DNA from: Amphibalanus amphitrite
Taxonomy: Eukaryota > Arthropoda > Thecostraca > Balanomorpha > Balanidae
Length of the DNA: 64,000 nt
Reading direction: 5' to 3'
Assembly: GCF_019059575.1 (NCBI RefSeq)
Contig: NW_024882801.1
Span: 124,001 to 188,000 of the forward strand
Shown here piece by piece: positions 46,680-58,150 of the stretch. Positions within the stretch are counted from its first letter, which is position 1. The number at the start of each line of letters is the position of its first letter. A model generated the notes under the pieces. It did not search any database, was not told where the DNA came from, and saw only the letters and a program-made list of their open reading frames with translations. Position numbers and translations under genes: made by a program.

Positions 46680-46891
46680 CACTCGGGGGCAGATTGATGT
46701 TCCACCACTCCCTACCCATCGGGCTCCCATGGCTCAGCACTGGCTGCTGCCAGTGGCAGCACTGGCAGCACTGGCACGGCAGGCAGTGCTGAGCAGTGCT
46801 GAGGGCAGGCACCACTGGTTGCTGCCAGTGCTGAGCCATGGGAACCCGATGCAGGGCAGGGAGTGGTGGAACATCAATCTGCCCCCGAGTG
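46680..46891. mobile_element. TA-flanked MITE
   Basis: A 212-bp element with inverted arms of about 60 bp, starting CACTCGGGGGCAGATTGATG. TA lies at both ends (46678-46679 and 46892-46893). The centre is rich in CAGCACTGGCAG repeats that can fold further. Its right TA is also the left TA of mariner copy 2. Confidence 0.8.
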
Positions 46892-46893
46892 TA

Positions 46894-48646
46894 CAGTATG
46901 TCTAAAAAGAATGTACCGTCGCCACTACGTGGCGCTGGTGTCGCGAGCCGGTAGTTGGCTGAATCCGCACCAGACCACACATTCCCAAGCGTTAGGTGAC
47001 AGCTGCGCAGCGGCCGGTAGTAGCGTAAGCCCGAACCTTCGTGACACGACCCCGGGGGGGGGAGGGAGAGAGGGAGGGGAGCGGGCGGGGCAGCGCGTGC
47101 AGGGAGGGGTGCTCCGGCAAGCTGGCAGTTGTCGCGGCCAAAGGTCAAGGGGTCACACACCAAGCGAACGGACGCTGATGTGGGTTCGTGGGGATCGTGA
47201 ACTTGTGTGTGGTAGGTGCGTCTTGCGATGCACGGGTGATACGCCATGGGTCTAAGCCAAATGATTCGGGGGAGAGCTGAAGAAAAATACCTGGTCAACT
47301 ACGGCGAATAATGGTACTGAAAAATGGAAAGTATGGGTCAATGCAAGCCTTCATGACTATAAACTTTTCTGAGGGCGCAAAGGCCAGCATTGAATAACGA
47401 CATCCGGATCGAAATTAGCAATGATTTATAATTACATGCCGAAGTAATAACGCTGCAAAACCCACCTAGTAAATTGTCAAGTCGGATTCATACCGACTTG
47501 AATTAAACTATCCTAAATTAAATTGTATATAAAATCTCACGATGCTGCTAAAATCGCGGATCTGCGATCATGTTTAGCGAAGTTATTTACCAAAAACCGA
47601 ACCTGTGCCTTGGGCCACTTGACCTAACCTCAGAAGTCATCGGCTGATCCTAGTCCTTAAAATCGGAGACCAATCGCTGCATTTCGTAACGACGCGCACG
47701 ATCGTTTCTTTCGTGAGGCTCTAGCTCATTAAGGGGCGAATCGGCAAAGGGGGTTGTTCCCTCACTTCCAACCCCCCAACGCCCCCTCGGTATTCAGAAA
47801 ACCTGAAGGTCCGGTGAGGGTTAAAACGTTGCTCCTGAACGAGGAAGAAATGTAAAAGTCAAAGCTCTATAGACGTCCTGTAAAAGTGGCCATAATAAAT
47901 AAATTGGTTAGAGATAAGATGCTTTTTAAACGACTTCCTCATATAAAATCGGGTGCTGGGACCAATCTTATAAACGCTTTAGAATGGACAGGGCGTCACT
48001 GGCTAAAGTTTGGGTGCAGGAAACGGCTATTAAATGCAAAATGGTTTTCATGCATTTCAGTCAATTGTATATTGACGGTCCCAGTGGCCGAGCTAAAAAA
48101 AGTTTGGTAGTGTTTTGCATCTTTTACGCCCTAAGAAACTACACCATCTATTGAAGTGGGCGGGCTTATTTGAATGGGAGGGCGCATTATGCGTCAATCG
48201 TGTGCTTTCGTTTGTTTTGGACTGTATTTTACGACATCCACTGCTGGTATCACTATTAATATTATCTAATGCCGTGAATACGACAGCATTCCATTTATAA
48301 GATTGGGCCAATGGAGTCGCGCCCTGCGAGCTCGGTTTTCCGCTCGGCCGCTAAGGGCCGAGGAAGTCGGTCTTCGCCTGAGGGCAGGACGGAGGTCAGC
48401 GAGGGAGCGCGGGGTCAGCCAGGTATCGCCCAGTGCCGAGCGGATGCCGCTCCCTCCCCTCTCTTCTCCCCTCCCCACCTCTGTATAGATGGGGAGGGAC
48501 CGAACTGCCAATGACATGCGAGCGGTCAAGGCCGCTCGCGCGGCAGCGACCCTGGCGGCCGGGTGCCGCAACTGGGATTCAGCCAAGTTACCGATTCGCC
48601 TCCTGTGGGAGAGCCAAACCAGGGGACATACTTTTTAGACATACTG
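46894..48646. mobile_element. Mariner-like non-autonomous element, copy 2
   Basis: Flanked by TA (46892-46893 and 48647-48648). Ends CAGTATGTCTAAAAAGAATG and, from the right, CAGTATGTCTAAAAAGTATG are inverted repeats. The 1753-bp body is closely similar to the outer parts of copy 1 in the same orientation. No transposase frame. The shared right part includes a GC-rich segment whose frames (MESRPASSVFR...) recur in both copies but resemble no known domain. Confidence 0.8.
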
Positions 48647-49151
48647 TACGACCCCCCCCTCGCGATTGGCTCCTATGGCACTTAGAAACGCCAAATTTAC
48701 AGGGTAGGTGGGTCCATAGGAGATCTCGCCCCTGTGAAAGTTTGGTGACTCTAAGTCAATAGTTAGGGGGGTTTTGGGGGGTATGAGTGCAAAAATTTTG
48801 CTAAAACGTGTTAAGTTTTTTTTCGCTCATAACTTTTTACCTAGTAAAGATAGAGCAAAAATAAAAGCACCAGTGAGCTCAGGACGTCCGTGCGCATCGA
48901 ATGATATACTTCGTTACCAATTTTAGTGAACTCTGGAATTCAGTTGCCGCTAAGCTAGTCCAATTTTCCCCTGACCTTGTACCGGTTTTTGTGACCTGGT
49001 GACCTGACCTGAAAAGACTTGGACTTCAAATTCTCAGGAAAGGTGCAAAAATGTTGCCCCAGAGGGTTTGCCAAATTTGTAGCGCCGCCGTTTTTACGTT
49101 ATTTGCGAAAAAACCTTAGGGGGGGTTGCCCCCTCGTCGGGCGAGGGTTAA

Positions 49152-50060
49152 GGCAAGGCCGTATAAGTTAGGTAAGATCGTCCGGGCTCGCTAATGTTAC
49201 AAATCTGCAACACTACGGTGACGTCACCGGCGCATACGCTCCCTGGCTCCATCCTGACCCTGATGCGGCGGCTGGAATCGCTGCTAATCGAAAAATTACT
49301 TGTGCAATAGCGCTTTTAAATGACTTTAAAAAGGGGGAAAATATGATAACAAAATAATTATGAGAATCCCCTGTCCCGACTTGGATCGTACGACCCCGCC
49401 ACCTAGTGGACAACGCCGTAATTAGGGTTGAGTTGGCGATCTCCAGGTGGCTCGTCACTCGTCAGCTGTCAGCCGCAGGCAGGCGAGGGCCGGCAGGCTT
49501 AAGTTATGTTAACGCCAGGTCATGCTCAGGAAAATGCGACATGCTTCATAACGGTCATTTATCTCGAAAAAGATGCGGTGCCCTGTGGTGCTATGGCCCA
49601 CATGACTCGGGACCCATGAGGCCCCTGTAGTCACCAGCAGCTCCCAAGGCTGCTACGGACGCGATACCGCAGATACGTACTCCGAAAATTGCTAGACAAA
49701 GGACTGCGATGGAGCCTGGAGGAATGCATTGCAAGGACTATGTTTTGGTTTATGTTCCTGTGCGTAATCGCGGGGCTATCGGTGTTAGGGTCCCGGGGGC
49801 CAAAGCCATGCGGGCAACTGGGGTGTATCTGGATGGTGAATGGTGATGATATCGTGTTTTTGTTCGGCCACATGGGCACAATAACGAAAGCATTGATTCA
49901 CTCCGTCCGAAAGCCTAGGTACCGAACCAATTAAGAACCACCAACAGATGTATTCCATGACAGGAAACAAAACGACCCCAACACTGCTCGCGCATGTCTA
50001 TCCAATATCCATCCAGTGAGGGAGCACATGTGGTCCGTGTCCCCGCACACACGGGCACAC
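49152..50060. other. Unassigned region
   Basis: Includes a 81-residue plus-strand frame at 49689-49934 with a hydrophobic N-terminal stretch (MFWFMFLCVIAGLSVLG). There is no codon bias and no homology I can name, so I do not call it a gene. Confidence 0.35.
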
Positions 50061-50061
50061 A

Positions 50062-50400
50062 GACGATGGGTAACGCAACCACGAGTCGGCACAACGCAAT
50101 CACGAATGGTTAACGCAACCACAAGTCGGCACAACGCAATCACGAATGGTTAACGCAACCACGAGTCGGCACAACGCAATCACGAATGGTTAACGCAACC
50201 ACGAATGGTTAACGCAACCACGGGTCGGCACAACGCAATCACGAATGGTTAACGCAACCACGAATGGTTAACGCAACCACGAGTCGGCACAACGCAATCA
50301 CGAATGGTTAACGCAACCACGAATGGTTAACGCAACCACGAGTCGGCACAACGCAATCACGAATGGTTAACGCAACCACGAGTCGGCACAAGATGAATGA
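50062..50400. repeat. GGTTAACGCAACCACGA minisatellite
   Basis: Alternating 40-bp units (GTTAACGCAACCACGAGTCG, then GCACAACGCAATCACGAATG) and shorter 18-bp units (GGTTAACGCAACCACGAAT). The two lengths are interspersed, so the array has a mixed higher-order structure. A degenerate unit persists to about 50440. It lies just past the 3' end of the truncated THAP transposase. Confidence 0.93.
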
Positions 50401-50474
50401 GCAAAAGCGACTGTCAACCACGCAACCACGAATCCGCACAAAATGAATGAACCAAAATTACTGTTCAACAGGGG

Positions 50475-53380
50475 TCAGCACTGCGCGCGTCCAGAGAGGC
50501 CAAGCCGGCAGCTCGCGTGATCACGCCCTGGGTCCGCGCCCTCAGCCGGGGTAGGCTCACCGTGCCATCGCCGAACTGGATGACCATCGTGGAAGAGTTC
50601 GAGGTCATCTTCCGGTTGATGATGGGTGCTACCGTCGACGGTCAGTCCGGTATCGTGCCATCTCAGTGCCATCTCGTCGAAGGACACTACACATAGACGC
50701 TCCAAGGCGCCCATACCTTGGACTGCTGCCCTTAGTACGGCGAGAGCTGCCTCTATTACTCCGGGCGTCACGCGGAAGCCACGGATCCAGCGAGACAGGG
50801 TCGCAGCGGAAGGAAGAGGCAGGTGCATCACTTGTTGCACATACTCGTAGGCCTTTCGGCTCCTGCACCGCAGTCCAAGTGCCCGAGAGATGTCCTCTGC
50901 TGTCCACTGCACTCTGTGACCCGACTGGACAGTCGAGACCTGCTTTTCCGTGACGACTCCCAATCTGAGCAGTTTCTGGAGCTTGTGCGCCTTCCGCTCA
51001 GCCACTCGCAGCTTCCGCAGAAGCATCTGTCTCTCTTGCCGCCACTGCCGCTTCTGTTTCTCCATGCGCAGCTTCAAACGCCGATTTTGCTGGCTCAACT
51101 TCTGCACTTCCTCCAGGGGAGACAGATACTGGACCTCGCCAGCCGGCAAATCCGTAGCTGCAGGAGACCACTCCATCTGGTTCGAAGCATCCAGTGAGAT
51201 AGATCTGTGGGAAGGAAATAGAGCATTAGTATTTTCTTGCATCTGAAATAAAAAAATGAACAGCGAGCTTCATTTTCAGGGTGAATTATCATCACGGTTA
51301 AGCTGAAAATTAATAATTGACCCGGCAGGCGGTGGGCCTCCGGGCCACCTTACGAGCGGGGGTGGGACTTTTTTGCCTCCCCCATATCTCCGAAACTACT
51401 GGATGGATCTGCAAAATCAAACAGCGTTCTATAGCCCTGTCTATTTTTCGAGGGAAATCCAATTTTATTGACCTTGGGGTTACCGATGATGTCACAGGTC
51501 AGATCAAAAATAAAATGTTCAATAAAAATAAACTGTTCACGGGTCTTCTTGGGAATGCAATATAACATCAGGTAAAATGCATTTAATCGAAAATCAGCGA
51601 TAGGGCGCCAGTTTCCTAGTGCATATATTGCTATGAGAGGTCACTGATAATACCACCTCAGGTCACAGGTCAGGTCACCAAGAGTCAAAACAATATGAAC
51701 TCAATTTTACTATGGCCATGTAAGAAAATGCCCCCCACTCCCCCTGCCTGGAAGGTTAAGGAATAGTCTTCTTCAGAGTAATGTAAAGCAATAGAATAAA
51801 TATAAGTTCAGAGTTGCACAACTGTGAGCTAATGTCAGCTTAATGTCAGCTAGCGTCAGCTAACGTGAACATTACGTCAGCTCGCGCAATTTGATAGCCG
51901 CGTGCTGCTATCACCGGTGAAACAGGGCCCAGGTTTAGAGCCTTGCCCACAGTTTCCACTCAAGTGATTCAGAGGTAAGCTTAGTCTGAGTCTGATTGCA
52001 ACATCATTCTCAAAGCTAGCATCTGAGTGTATTCAGTCTCTATCAAAACTACTGATTGCTGGAACCCTTGGCCCTGTTTCACCAGTGATAGCAGCACGCT
52101 ACCTACTATCAAATTGCACGAGCTGACGTAATGTGATGAGGTCACACTAATGACGTTTCGTGCAATCCGTGAGCTTCGTTTCGACCAGAGTTGCTGTCTC
52201 GTTGAATTGCGTTTGCTACATTTGGGCGGTGTTTCACGGGACGCTGCTATCACGCTGCTATCAAATTGCGCGAGCTGACGTCATACTTGTGGTAGTGTTG
52301 GAGCAATGGGCCTGTTGATGTTTCCATGGAAACCCAATTTGACACGTGTAAAAGCAGCGTGCTGCTATCACCGGTGAAACAGGGCCTTGTTTGATCGCAT
52401 GGCCGTGAAGATGCTAGCAGCAATATTTGATGACATCACACAGATTGACTGAGTCATGCTTTGTTGATGTTTCCATGGAAACCCAATTTGACACGTGTAA
52501 TAGCAGCATGCTGCTATCACTGGTGAAACAGGGCCCTTGTATTGACAGTTCAAGCACCTAACAAAGAAAATATCAAATTCAATTATCTCCTCACCTTGAT
52601 CTATCACTCAGAGATGAGGACGCTCCCTCAGTGTTGATGATGTCCTGCGCAAGGGACTTCATCTGTCGGCGATCACTCCTTGAAGCCCGAGTGCTTTGTT
52701 GCGCTGGTCTGTGAAAACACCATTTACATCAACATTCAAATAGGGCACAACTTCAGTGAGCTGCTTTGATCAATTGGTGACTGATGCACAGATTATATTG
52801 ATATGCAAAATGTTTCAAGTATCATGCAAATATGTCGGTAGCGGTACCTAACTTGGTACCTACCTGCTTACTAGCAACCTAATTTACAAATTAATGTGTC
52901 ATGGTACATATCTGACAAGCGCACACAGTCACAGTGCAAATCCAAAAGCAAATATAAATTTGTTACAATTTCCATCACAATAAGAAAGATTCGAATTAGT
53001 ACATTACCAACTGAATAGTTGGCATTCATATCAAATCCATTAAAATGAAATACATACCCCGAAGACCCAGCACTGCGCAGATTCTGTGTTGGAACCGCAT
53101 TAGTCTTCAGACATGGGCTCACACCTGGCATCAGGGATGCTTTCACAAGGTAGGAAGGATCATAATCTGAATCAAGAAAGTGGTCTGAGCAAATCCTTGC
53201 CTGCAACACATTTATAGGATCCTGCCTCGAACATCTATGCACCATGGATGAAGTCCTAATCCATGTATGCACCCAGGTCGCACATGTGGCTGGATCCTTC
53301 GGGAACCGAAAAAACGATTTTGTGCAGAACTTGCCAGTCCTTCGGTAACTTCGGCATGTAGCCACCGCACAGTACGACAT
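50475..53380 (-). pseudogene. THAP-type P-element-like transposase, truncated after first catalytic Asp
   Basis: Three minus-strand exons join in phase without a stop: 53380-53058 (ATG; donor GG|GTATGT), 52708-52595 (acceptor TTTTCACAG; donor CAAG|GTGAGG) and 51204-50475 (acceptor TTCCCACAG). They give 388 residues. Exon 1 is a THAP zinc-finger domain: CAVATC, an HP-like RFPKDP segment, W36, CSDHF and AVPT (the C2CH pattern). Exon 3 opens with a basic coiled coil (EEVQKLSQQNRRLKLRMEKQ) and the domain preceding the RNase-H fold. It reaches VVSFDEM, the first acidic catalytic motif of P-like transposases, then departs from the family and stops. The remaining catalytic residues and C-terminus are absent. 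It could be a decayed copy. It could also be a THAP plus coiled-coil protein able to bind DNA without cutting, like the truncated P repressors of Drosophila. Confidence 0.8.
51883..52535. mobile_element. Cluster of MITEs with GGGCCCTGTTTCACC ends, in intron 2 of the truncated transposase
   Basis: The terminal motif GGGCCCTGTTTCACCRGTGATAGCAGC appears, in one orientation or the other, at about 51904-51930, 52070-52098, 52352-52386 and 52500-52535, with partial forms at 52228. Subterminal motifs ATCAAATTGCRCGAGCTGACG and TGTTTCCATGGAAACCCAAT recur beside them. One reasonably complete element spans about 52072-52386. The others are fragments inserted into each other. Confidence 0.7.
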
Positions 53381-54039
53381 CCTGATCCTGAATCAAGTCC
53401 TGAATCATTCAATCAATTTAAGTTTCAATGGTTTCAAACAATCAACTCGAGGGTACAACCAAGGTACAACACAAGCAAGAAACAGGAAATGAACTTGTTT
53501 ACAACCGTGAGTCCGTGACCCTCAAAATCGAATTCAAGGCCAAATTTGCGGGGAAGGCCAGCTGAGAAGTGTCCGTTCCGCTGACGTCACGGGTAATGTT
53601 AAAGATCTGGGTGCCCGGCAAATAGGAAAGCTCGGGATGACAGCCCCCTGGGTTAAGGGACAGTTTTGAGGTGTTTTGTTATATAACTCAAGAAGGGTTG
53701 GGGATAAAAGCATCAACTTTTCAGCATTTTATGTGGAATTTGGTGCTTTACATGCTTGCTACATTTAAGTTTTTTTAAATATATACATGCATATTATTTT
53801 TATTATTTTTCGTCACAGTCCCTTAGCACCCCAATGTGGGGTGTTAAGGGACACCTATATTTTTCCCAGAAATGGTCACCAAATGCCCACGATTGGGGTG
53901 TGAAAGGGCACACAATTTATTTATGGAAATATTTTGCATATTCTGTCACAAAACAAGTCAGGTTCATTCACCACTAATCAGTAGGTGGAACCATGGAGTA
54001 AATAATACTGGAGTGGACAGCTGGCGATTTCGGCGACAG

Positions 54040-54100
54040 CGCGGGGTGCGCATGCGCAGTGCTTCAGATAGCAAAGTGCGTCTACAGGCGGCCATTACTG
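54040..54100 (+). promoter_or_regulatory. Promoter region of the P-like transposase
   Basis: Between the left inverted repeat and the transposase ATG lie a perfect NRF1-type palindrome, TGCGCATGCGCA (54047-54058), and a YY1-like GGCGGCCATT (about 54087-54096). Both are motifs of TATA-less housekeeping promoters in animals. The right terminal region has a similar ATGGCGGC. The assignment is by motif and position only. Confidence 0.45.
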
Positions 54101-54182
54101 TGTGTTGCGGATGGTGCACCGGCGTCGGCATTCCGTGGATATTGGCGTTATAGCTGACGTTTAAATCTTGAAACGAGCAGAT

Positions 54183-57100
54183 ATGTCTAGAAAAAAGTAT
54201 GAGAAAGGAAATGGTGCATGGTGTGGTGCGATGTTTTGCAAGAACTCCAAGGAAAAGAATCCGGATCTTTCGTTCCACCGGTTCCCTGAAAACCCGCAAC
54301 GGTTAGTATGGTGACCACTTTTCGAGGCTCTTTAATCGCTATATTTGCCTGGGTATCGTCCGTATGTGCTTTGAGTCAATGTGAGGGTAATCTGTTTTAC
54401 TGCTACCTGTGTTGTCAGTTGTTTGGCATCTATTTTTGTGCTATAAAGCAGTGCCCTGACCTAATTGCCGTGAGCATTACATTGTCCAGTCGGCTCTAGT
54501 CTTTGTGGATATGTCTATGCTTAGATAAGTGTATTTTTGTTGGATTACATTCCCCATGCCCTTAAGTGTGACCAAAGTTATCAGCCAATAATCATTGGTA
54601 GGTCAAGTTACCTGCTGTCTGCTGAGTGCGGCACTCAGGCTAATTACTTTGTTATTTCTCAGGTGCATGAAGTGGCTCACCAACTGCAGAAGGAAGGATC
54701 TGGAAGGAAAGAGTGTTGATTATCTAAGCCAGAATGTGAGGATCTGTAGTAAGCACTTTGAAGATTCTCAGCGGCGTCCTGGAAGTAACCGCCTGAGGAG
54801 GAATGCTGTGCCAACTCTGTTTGATGTGCCGAACCCACCCAAGAGGATGGACATCAAGAGACCGCTGACGGCACGCCCTGAGCCTCAGCCAAAGAGGCAG
54901 AAACCAGGTGAGTTGCCCATTTTATGCATAGTTCCATATTCCATAAAGAAAAATAGGAATGCCATGGAAAATGTTACAGTGAAAGCAGATATTTTTAATG
55001 GCTGAGCACTGTTTTGAGAGACATGTAACAAATAAAAGGTCAGGTTGGGTCATTCAATGATTTTTTTCCCAAAATTCACTCTGGACTAACTTGGATTTTT
55101 TGTCATACCAGATGCATGATAAAAAGGATCAGATGAGGCACTAAATTTCTGATAGATCCTTCTGATCAAACTCGGGATGCGCCAACAAACTTGGTCTATT
55201 GGTTGAGATTAAACAACAGTGTTCCTTTTTTGCCATTTGTTTGTCCTGCTCTAACAAAAGTGTACTGTTTTTCCACAGAGCTGAAGCCAGAGGCGGATTG
55301 GAGTGGACTGCAGTGGATGGATGCAGACCTCGCTGAAGCAGAGAAGGAGAATGAGGAAGAGGACATCCTGACGTCCCCTTCAGTGCCCGGCAAGCTTGCT
55401 GCTAAGAGGACCATCAACAAACTCAGGTGCAAAGTGAGACGGCTGACTGTGACTCAGAAGAAGTTGGTTGCAAAGCCTCCTCAACCCATCCAGCCTTCAA
55501 TTGAATCCATCCTCGAGGCTACATCCGCCATCCTCCCAAAACCCATCCAGTCATTCATGGGACTCCAGTTGAAGTTAGCATCAGTGCCTCCAAAAGCGAG
55601 GAGGTACACTGATGAAGAGCTGGCTCAAGCTATAGCCATTTATTACCAGGGTCCCCGAGCGTACAATGAGCTGCGCAAGAGGTTTTTTCTCCCCAGCCCA
55701 AGGGCTTTGCGCAGGCGCCTGGAACTGGTTCAACTAAACCCAGGAATGCACCCTATGATCATGGCTCTACTCAAAGAAAAGTGCAAGGGAGCTGAACCGC
55801 ATGAGCGCCAGGTGGTTATCTCATTTGATGAGATGCAGGTGCGACCCAGACTCACCTACCTCCCAGCGCAAGACCGTTTCGAGGGGTTCGAGGACCTGGG
55901 GGAGCTGGGTCGGACTGAGAGACCGGCGGACCATGCCCTGGTCTTCATGGCCCGAGGACTGACTGCTAAATGGAAGCAGCCGATTGGCTATTTCCTGAGC
56001 TGCGGTCCAACACCAGCCCGTGTCCTCCAAGTCCTACTGCACTCAGCTGTGCGGCAGCTCCGTGAGGCCGGGTTTGTTGTCACAGCATCAGTCTGCGACA
56101 TGGGCACACCCAACCAGGACCTCTACAGGAAACTAGGCGTGACGGCAGACTGCCCAACGTTCCTGGTTGATGACGTTCCTGTCGCTGCACTACACGATGT
56201 ACCACACCTCATCAAGTGTGTCAGAAATGGTCTGCTGAAACATGATGTAGCTGTGGACGGTCAGGAGCTGTCCTGGAGACACATCACAGCCTTCTACGAG
56301 GAAGACAAGGACCGCCCAATCAGGACTGCCCCTAAGCTGACCAAAGCTCACCTGCAGCCGGACGCTTTCAAGAAGATGAAAGTGAAGCTGGCTACTCAGA
56401 TCTTCAGCCGTTCAACTGCAGCGGGCATGCTGTTGTACTCATCTCTCGGTAAGTATTAATGGGTATTGTGGGCAGTGGGCGTGCTAATTTTAAGTGTTTT
56501 GACCCTTTGCCACGTTATGGTTAAATATATTATCAAACATTAGAATAATAATTATGGATGCATACTACATAGATATAATATCAGTGACCAGCTGCTGTGT
56601 ATGCTATGTGACTCACCAGTCACCACTGCTTGGATCACTCATTGAGAGGTTGACTTTGTTTCATATTCCTAACATATTTGTTGTGACACTTCATTAGTCA
56701 ACTAGAGTAGGAAAAGCAAGTATATTTTTAGGAACAGTTGATATTGCTGTCCACAAACGCATTTGATTTTTCTGTTCTGAGTCTTGCTTAGTGTCGAACC
56801 TGTCACAAATGCATATATGCTATGTAGCTTACATTCTACTATTTTGACAGGTATCCTGCCAGCTGACGTCATCCCGACCGCCAACGCCCTGGATCGTCTG
56901 AACAACACCTTCGATGTACTGAACAGCTGCACCCCGCAGAGCCCCAATCCCATGAAGAGGGCTCTGTCGGTGGACAACGAGGAGCAGCTACTCGGTCTGC
57001 TGCGCGAGACACGAGCATGGATCTCGCGTTGGAGGGTGGGGAACGGCGTGAAGGTCGACTTCGTTCACGGCCTTAAGCTCACCATCACCGCGGTCATCCA

Positions 57101-57908
57101 AATCTGGACGGCGCTGAGGGGCGACCCGCTGACCTTCATGATGACGCGCCGGCTGAACCAGGATGGCCTGGAGAATCTGTTCGGCGTCGTGCGCATGTGT
57201 CATGGGCCGAACGACCGGCCTGACCCAACGCAGTTTCGGCATGCGTACCGCAAAGCGACAGCCAGCCGCATCCTGTGTGCGCCTGTGACTGCCAACTGTG
57301 AGGCAGATGGCGACACCGTGCTGGGGGTCCTGAGCAGCGTTGCTCGTCGTGTGAGCCAGCCAGCGTCTAAAGTGCGCGTTAGCTACACGCAGGGACCCCG
57401 TGTGGTGGAGGAGGTGGTGGTAGACGCCGTAATGGAGAACTGTCTTACGTACGTGGCCGGCTACCTGGCACACAAAGTGCATCAGAGTCACCGCTGTGGT
57501 GTGTGCCAAAGCGCCTTGTCCTCTGGAGAGGCAGTGGTCGCCTCCCAGCGTGACATACTGACTGGACTGAAAAGTTACACTGGGGTTAGTGATGCTGAAG
57601 TTGGAAGTCTCCTTCTTCCCACGGATGACTTTTACGCTGTGGTCAAAGGGTGCTATGTGACCACTCAGGTCCAGGCGCGGACGATGCTTCACGAGACCGG
57701 AGTCGCTCGTCGACTTGTGCTGTGCGTGTGCAGCTCCAGAGAGGCCACACGACTCCAGTCGCAGATGTGCTGCGGCAAGGTCCTGAGGGACGCAGTCGGT
57801 CGGTTTGTGCGCCTGCAGCTGCATGTGATGTCGCGTAAGGTGGTGATGGGCCGGGGGAGCGGGAAGCCTGTTTACAACAGGAAACTGCTCAAGCTGTCGC
57901 GACGCTAG
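54183..57908 (+). CDS. P-element-like transposase with THAP domain (THAP9-like), apparently intact
   Basis: Four exons join in phase: 54183-54301, 54663-54907, 55279-56448 and 56851-57908. They encode 863 residues, close to the 751 residues and four exons of the Drosophila P transposase. The transposase binds the element's ends and cuts DNA with an RNase-H-like fold. Exons 1-2 make the THAP finger (WCGAMFC, FHRFPENP, W, CSKHF, AVPTLF). Next come a basic Pro-rich linker, an acidic EKENEEED segment, and a coiled coil with INKLRCKVRRL. The catalytic motifs are VVISFDEMQ (first Asp), ASVCDMGTPNQ (second Asp) and LNQDGLENLFGVVR (Glu), with a GTP-binding-domain-like insertion between the last two. 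The C-terminus has CxxC pairs (RCGVCQSAL) and VAGYLAHKV, both typical of the family. Donors GTTAGT, GTGAGT and GTAAGT and all acceptors are consensus. Confidence 0.92.
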
Positions 57909-57959
57909 TGAATGTGTGACTATGGGACTCCAGACTGACGGCCCACCCAGCCGCGCTCA

Positions 57960-58150
57960 GTTCGCTCTAGGATGTGTCACTGCAGCCCCACCTGCCGACT
58001 CTGGCTGCTGCGTTGTTCAGTCTGATGAGCAGCGATTGTCCGGCCGCCGCGCTCGTCGGGGTCGTCACACTCGGGCCGCTGCTGCTCTCCCGGCCGGAGT
58101 TCCGCGCCGCCCACGCCGCCCAGCTGTGGACGCCGACCTGGTCCGGCGTC
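57960..58150 (+). other. Second coding-like segment inside the P-like element
   Basis: Fifty bases past the transposase stop there is a possible acceptor (TTCGCTCTAG or CACTGCAG). It is followed by a frame with G/C-biased third positions, reading LPTLAAALFSLMSSDCPAAA, then LVGVVTLGPLLLSRPEFRAA and QLWTPTWSGV. It resembles a helical HEAT-like repeat from a host gene more than transposon sequence. It may be a captured exon, an alternative 3' exon of the transposase, or chance. Confidence 0.35.

Larger units (their letters stand above)
46620..49147. mobile_element. TTAA element F, interrupted by a MITE and mariner copy 2
   Basis: The left end CCCTCGCC follows TTAA 46616-46619. A matching right end GGGCGAGGG precedes TTAA 49148-49151. 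About 60 bp of left part (46620-46677) and about 500 bp of right part (48649-49147) remain, separated by the nested elements. The right end has the family hairpin GGGGTTGCCCC. The pairing of the two ends is inference. Confidence 0.5.

Noticed and set aside
46501..47298. 265-residue minus-strand frame
   Set aside because: Runs across a G-run, a MITE palindrome and a mariner end; composite of repeats, not a protein.
50062..50400. CRISPR-like regular repeat array
   Set aside because: Repeats are directly adjacent with no unique spacers, unit lengths are mixed, and the setting is a eukaryotic chromosome. It is a minisatellite.
55821..57824. Minus-strand frames opposite the P-like transposase (up to 278 residues)
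   Set aside because: Shadows of the well-supported plus-strand exons. No start context or domain.
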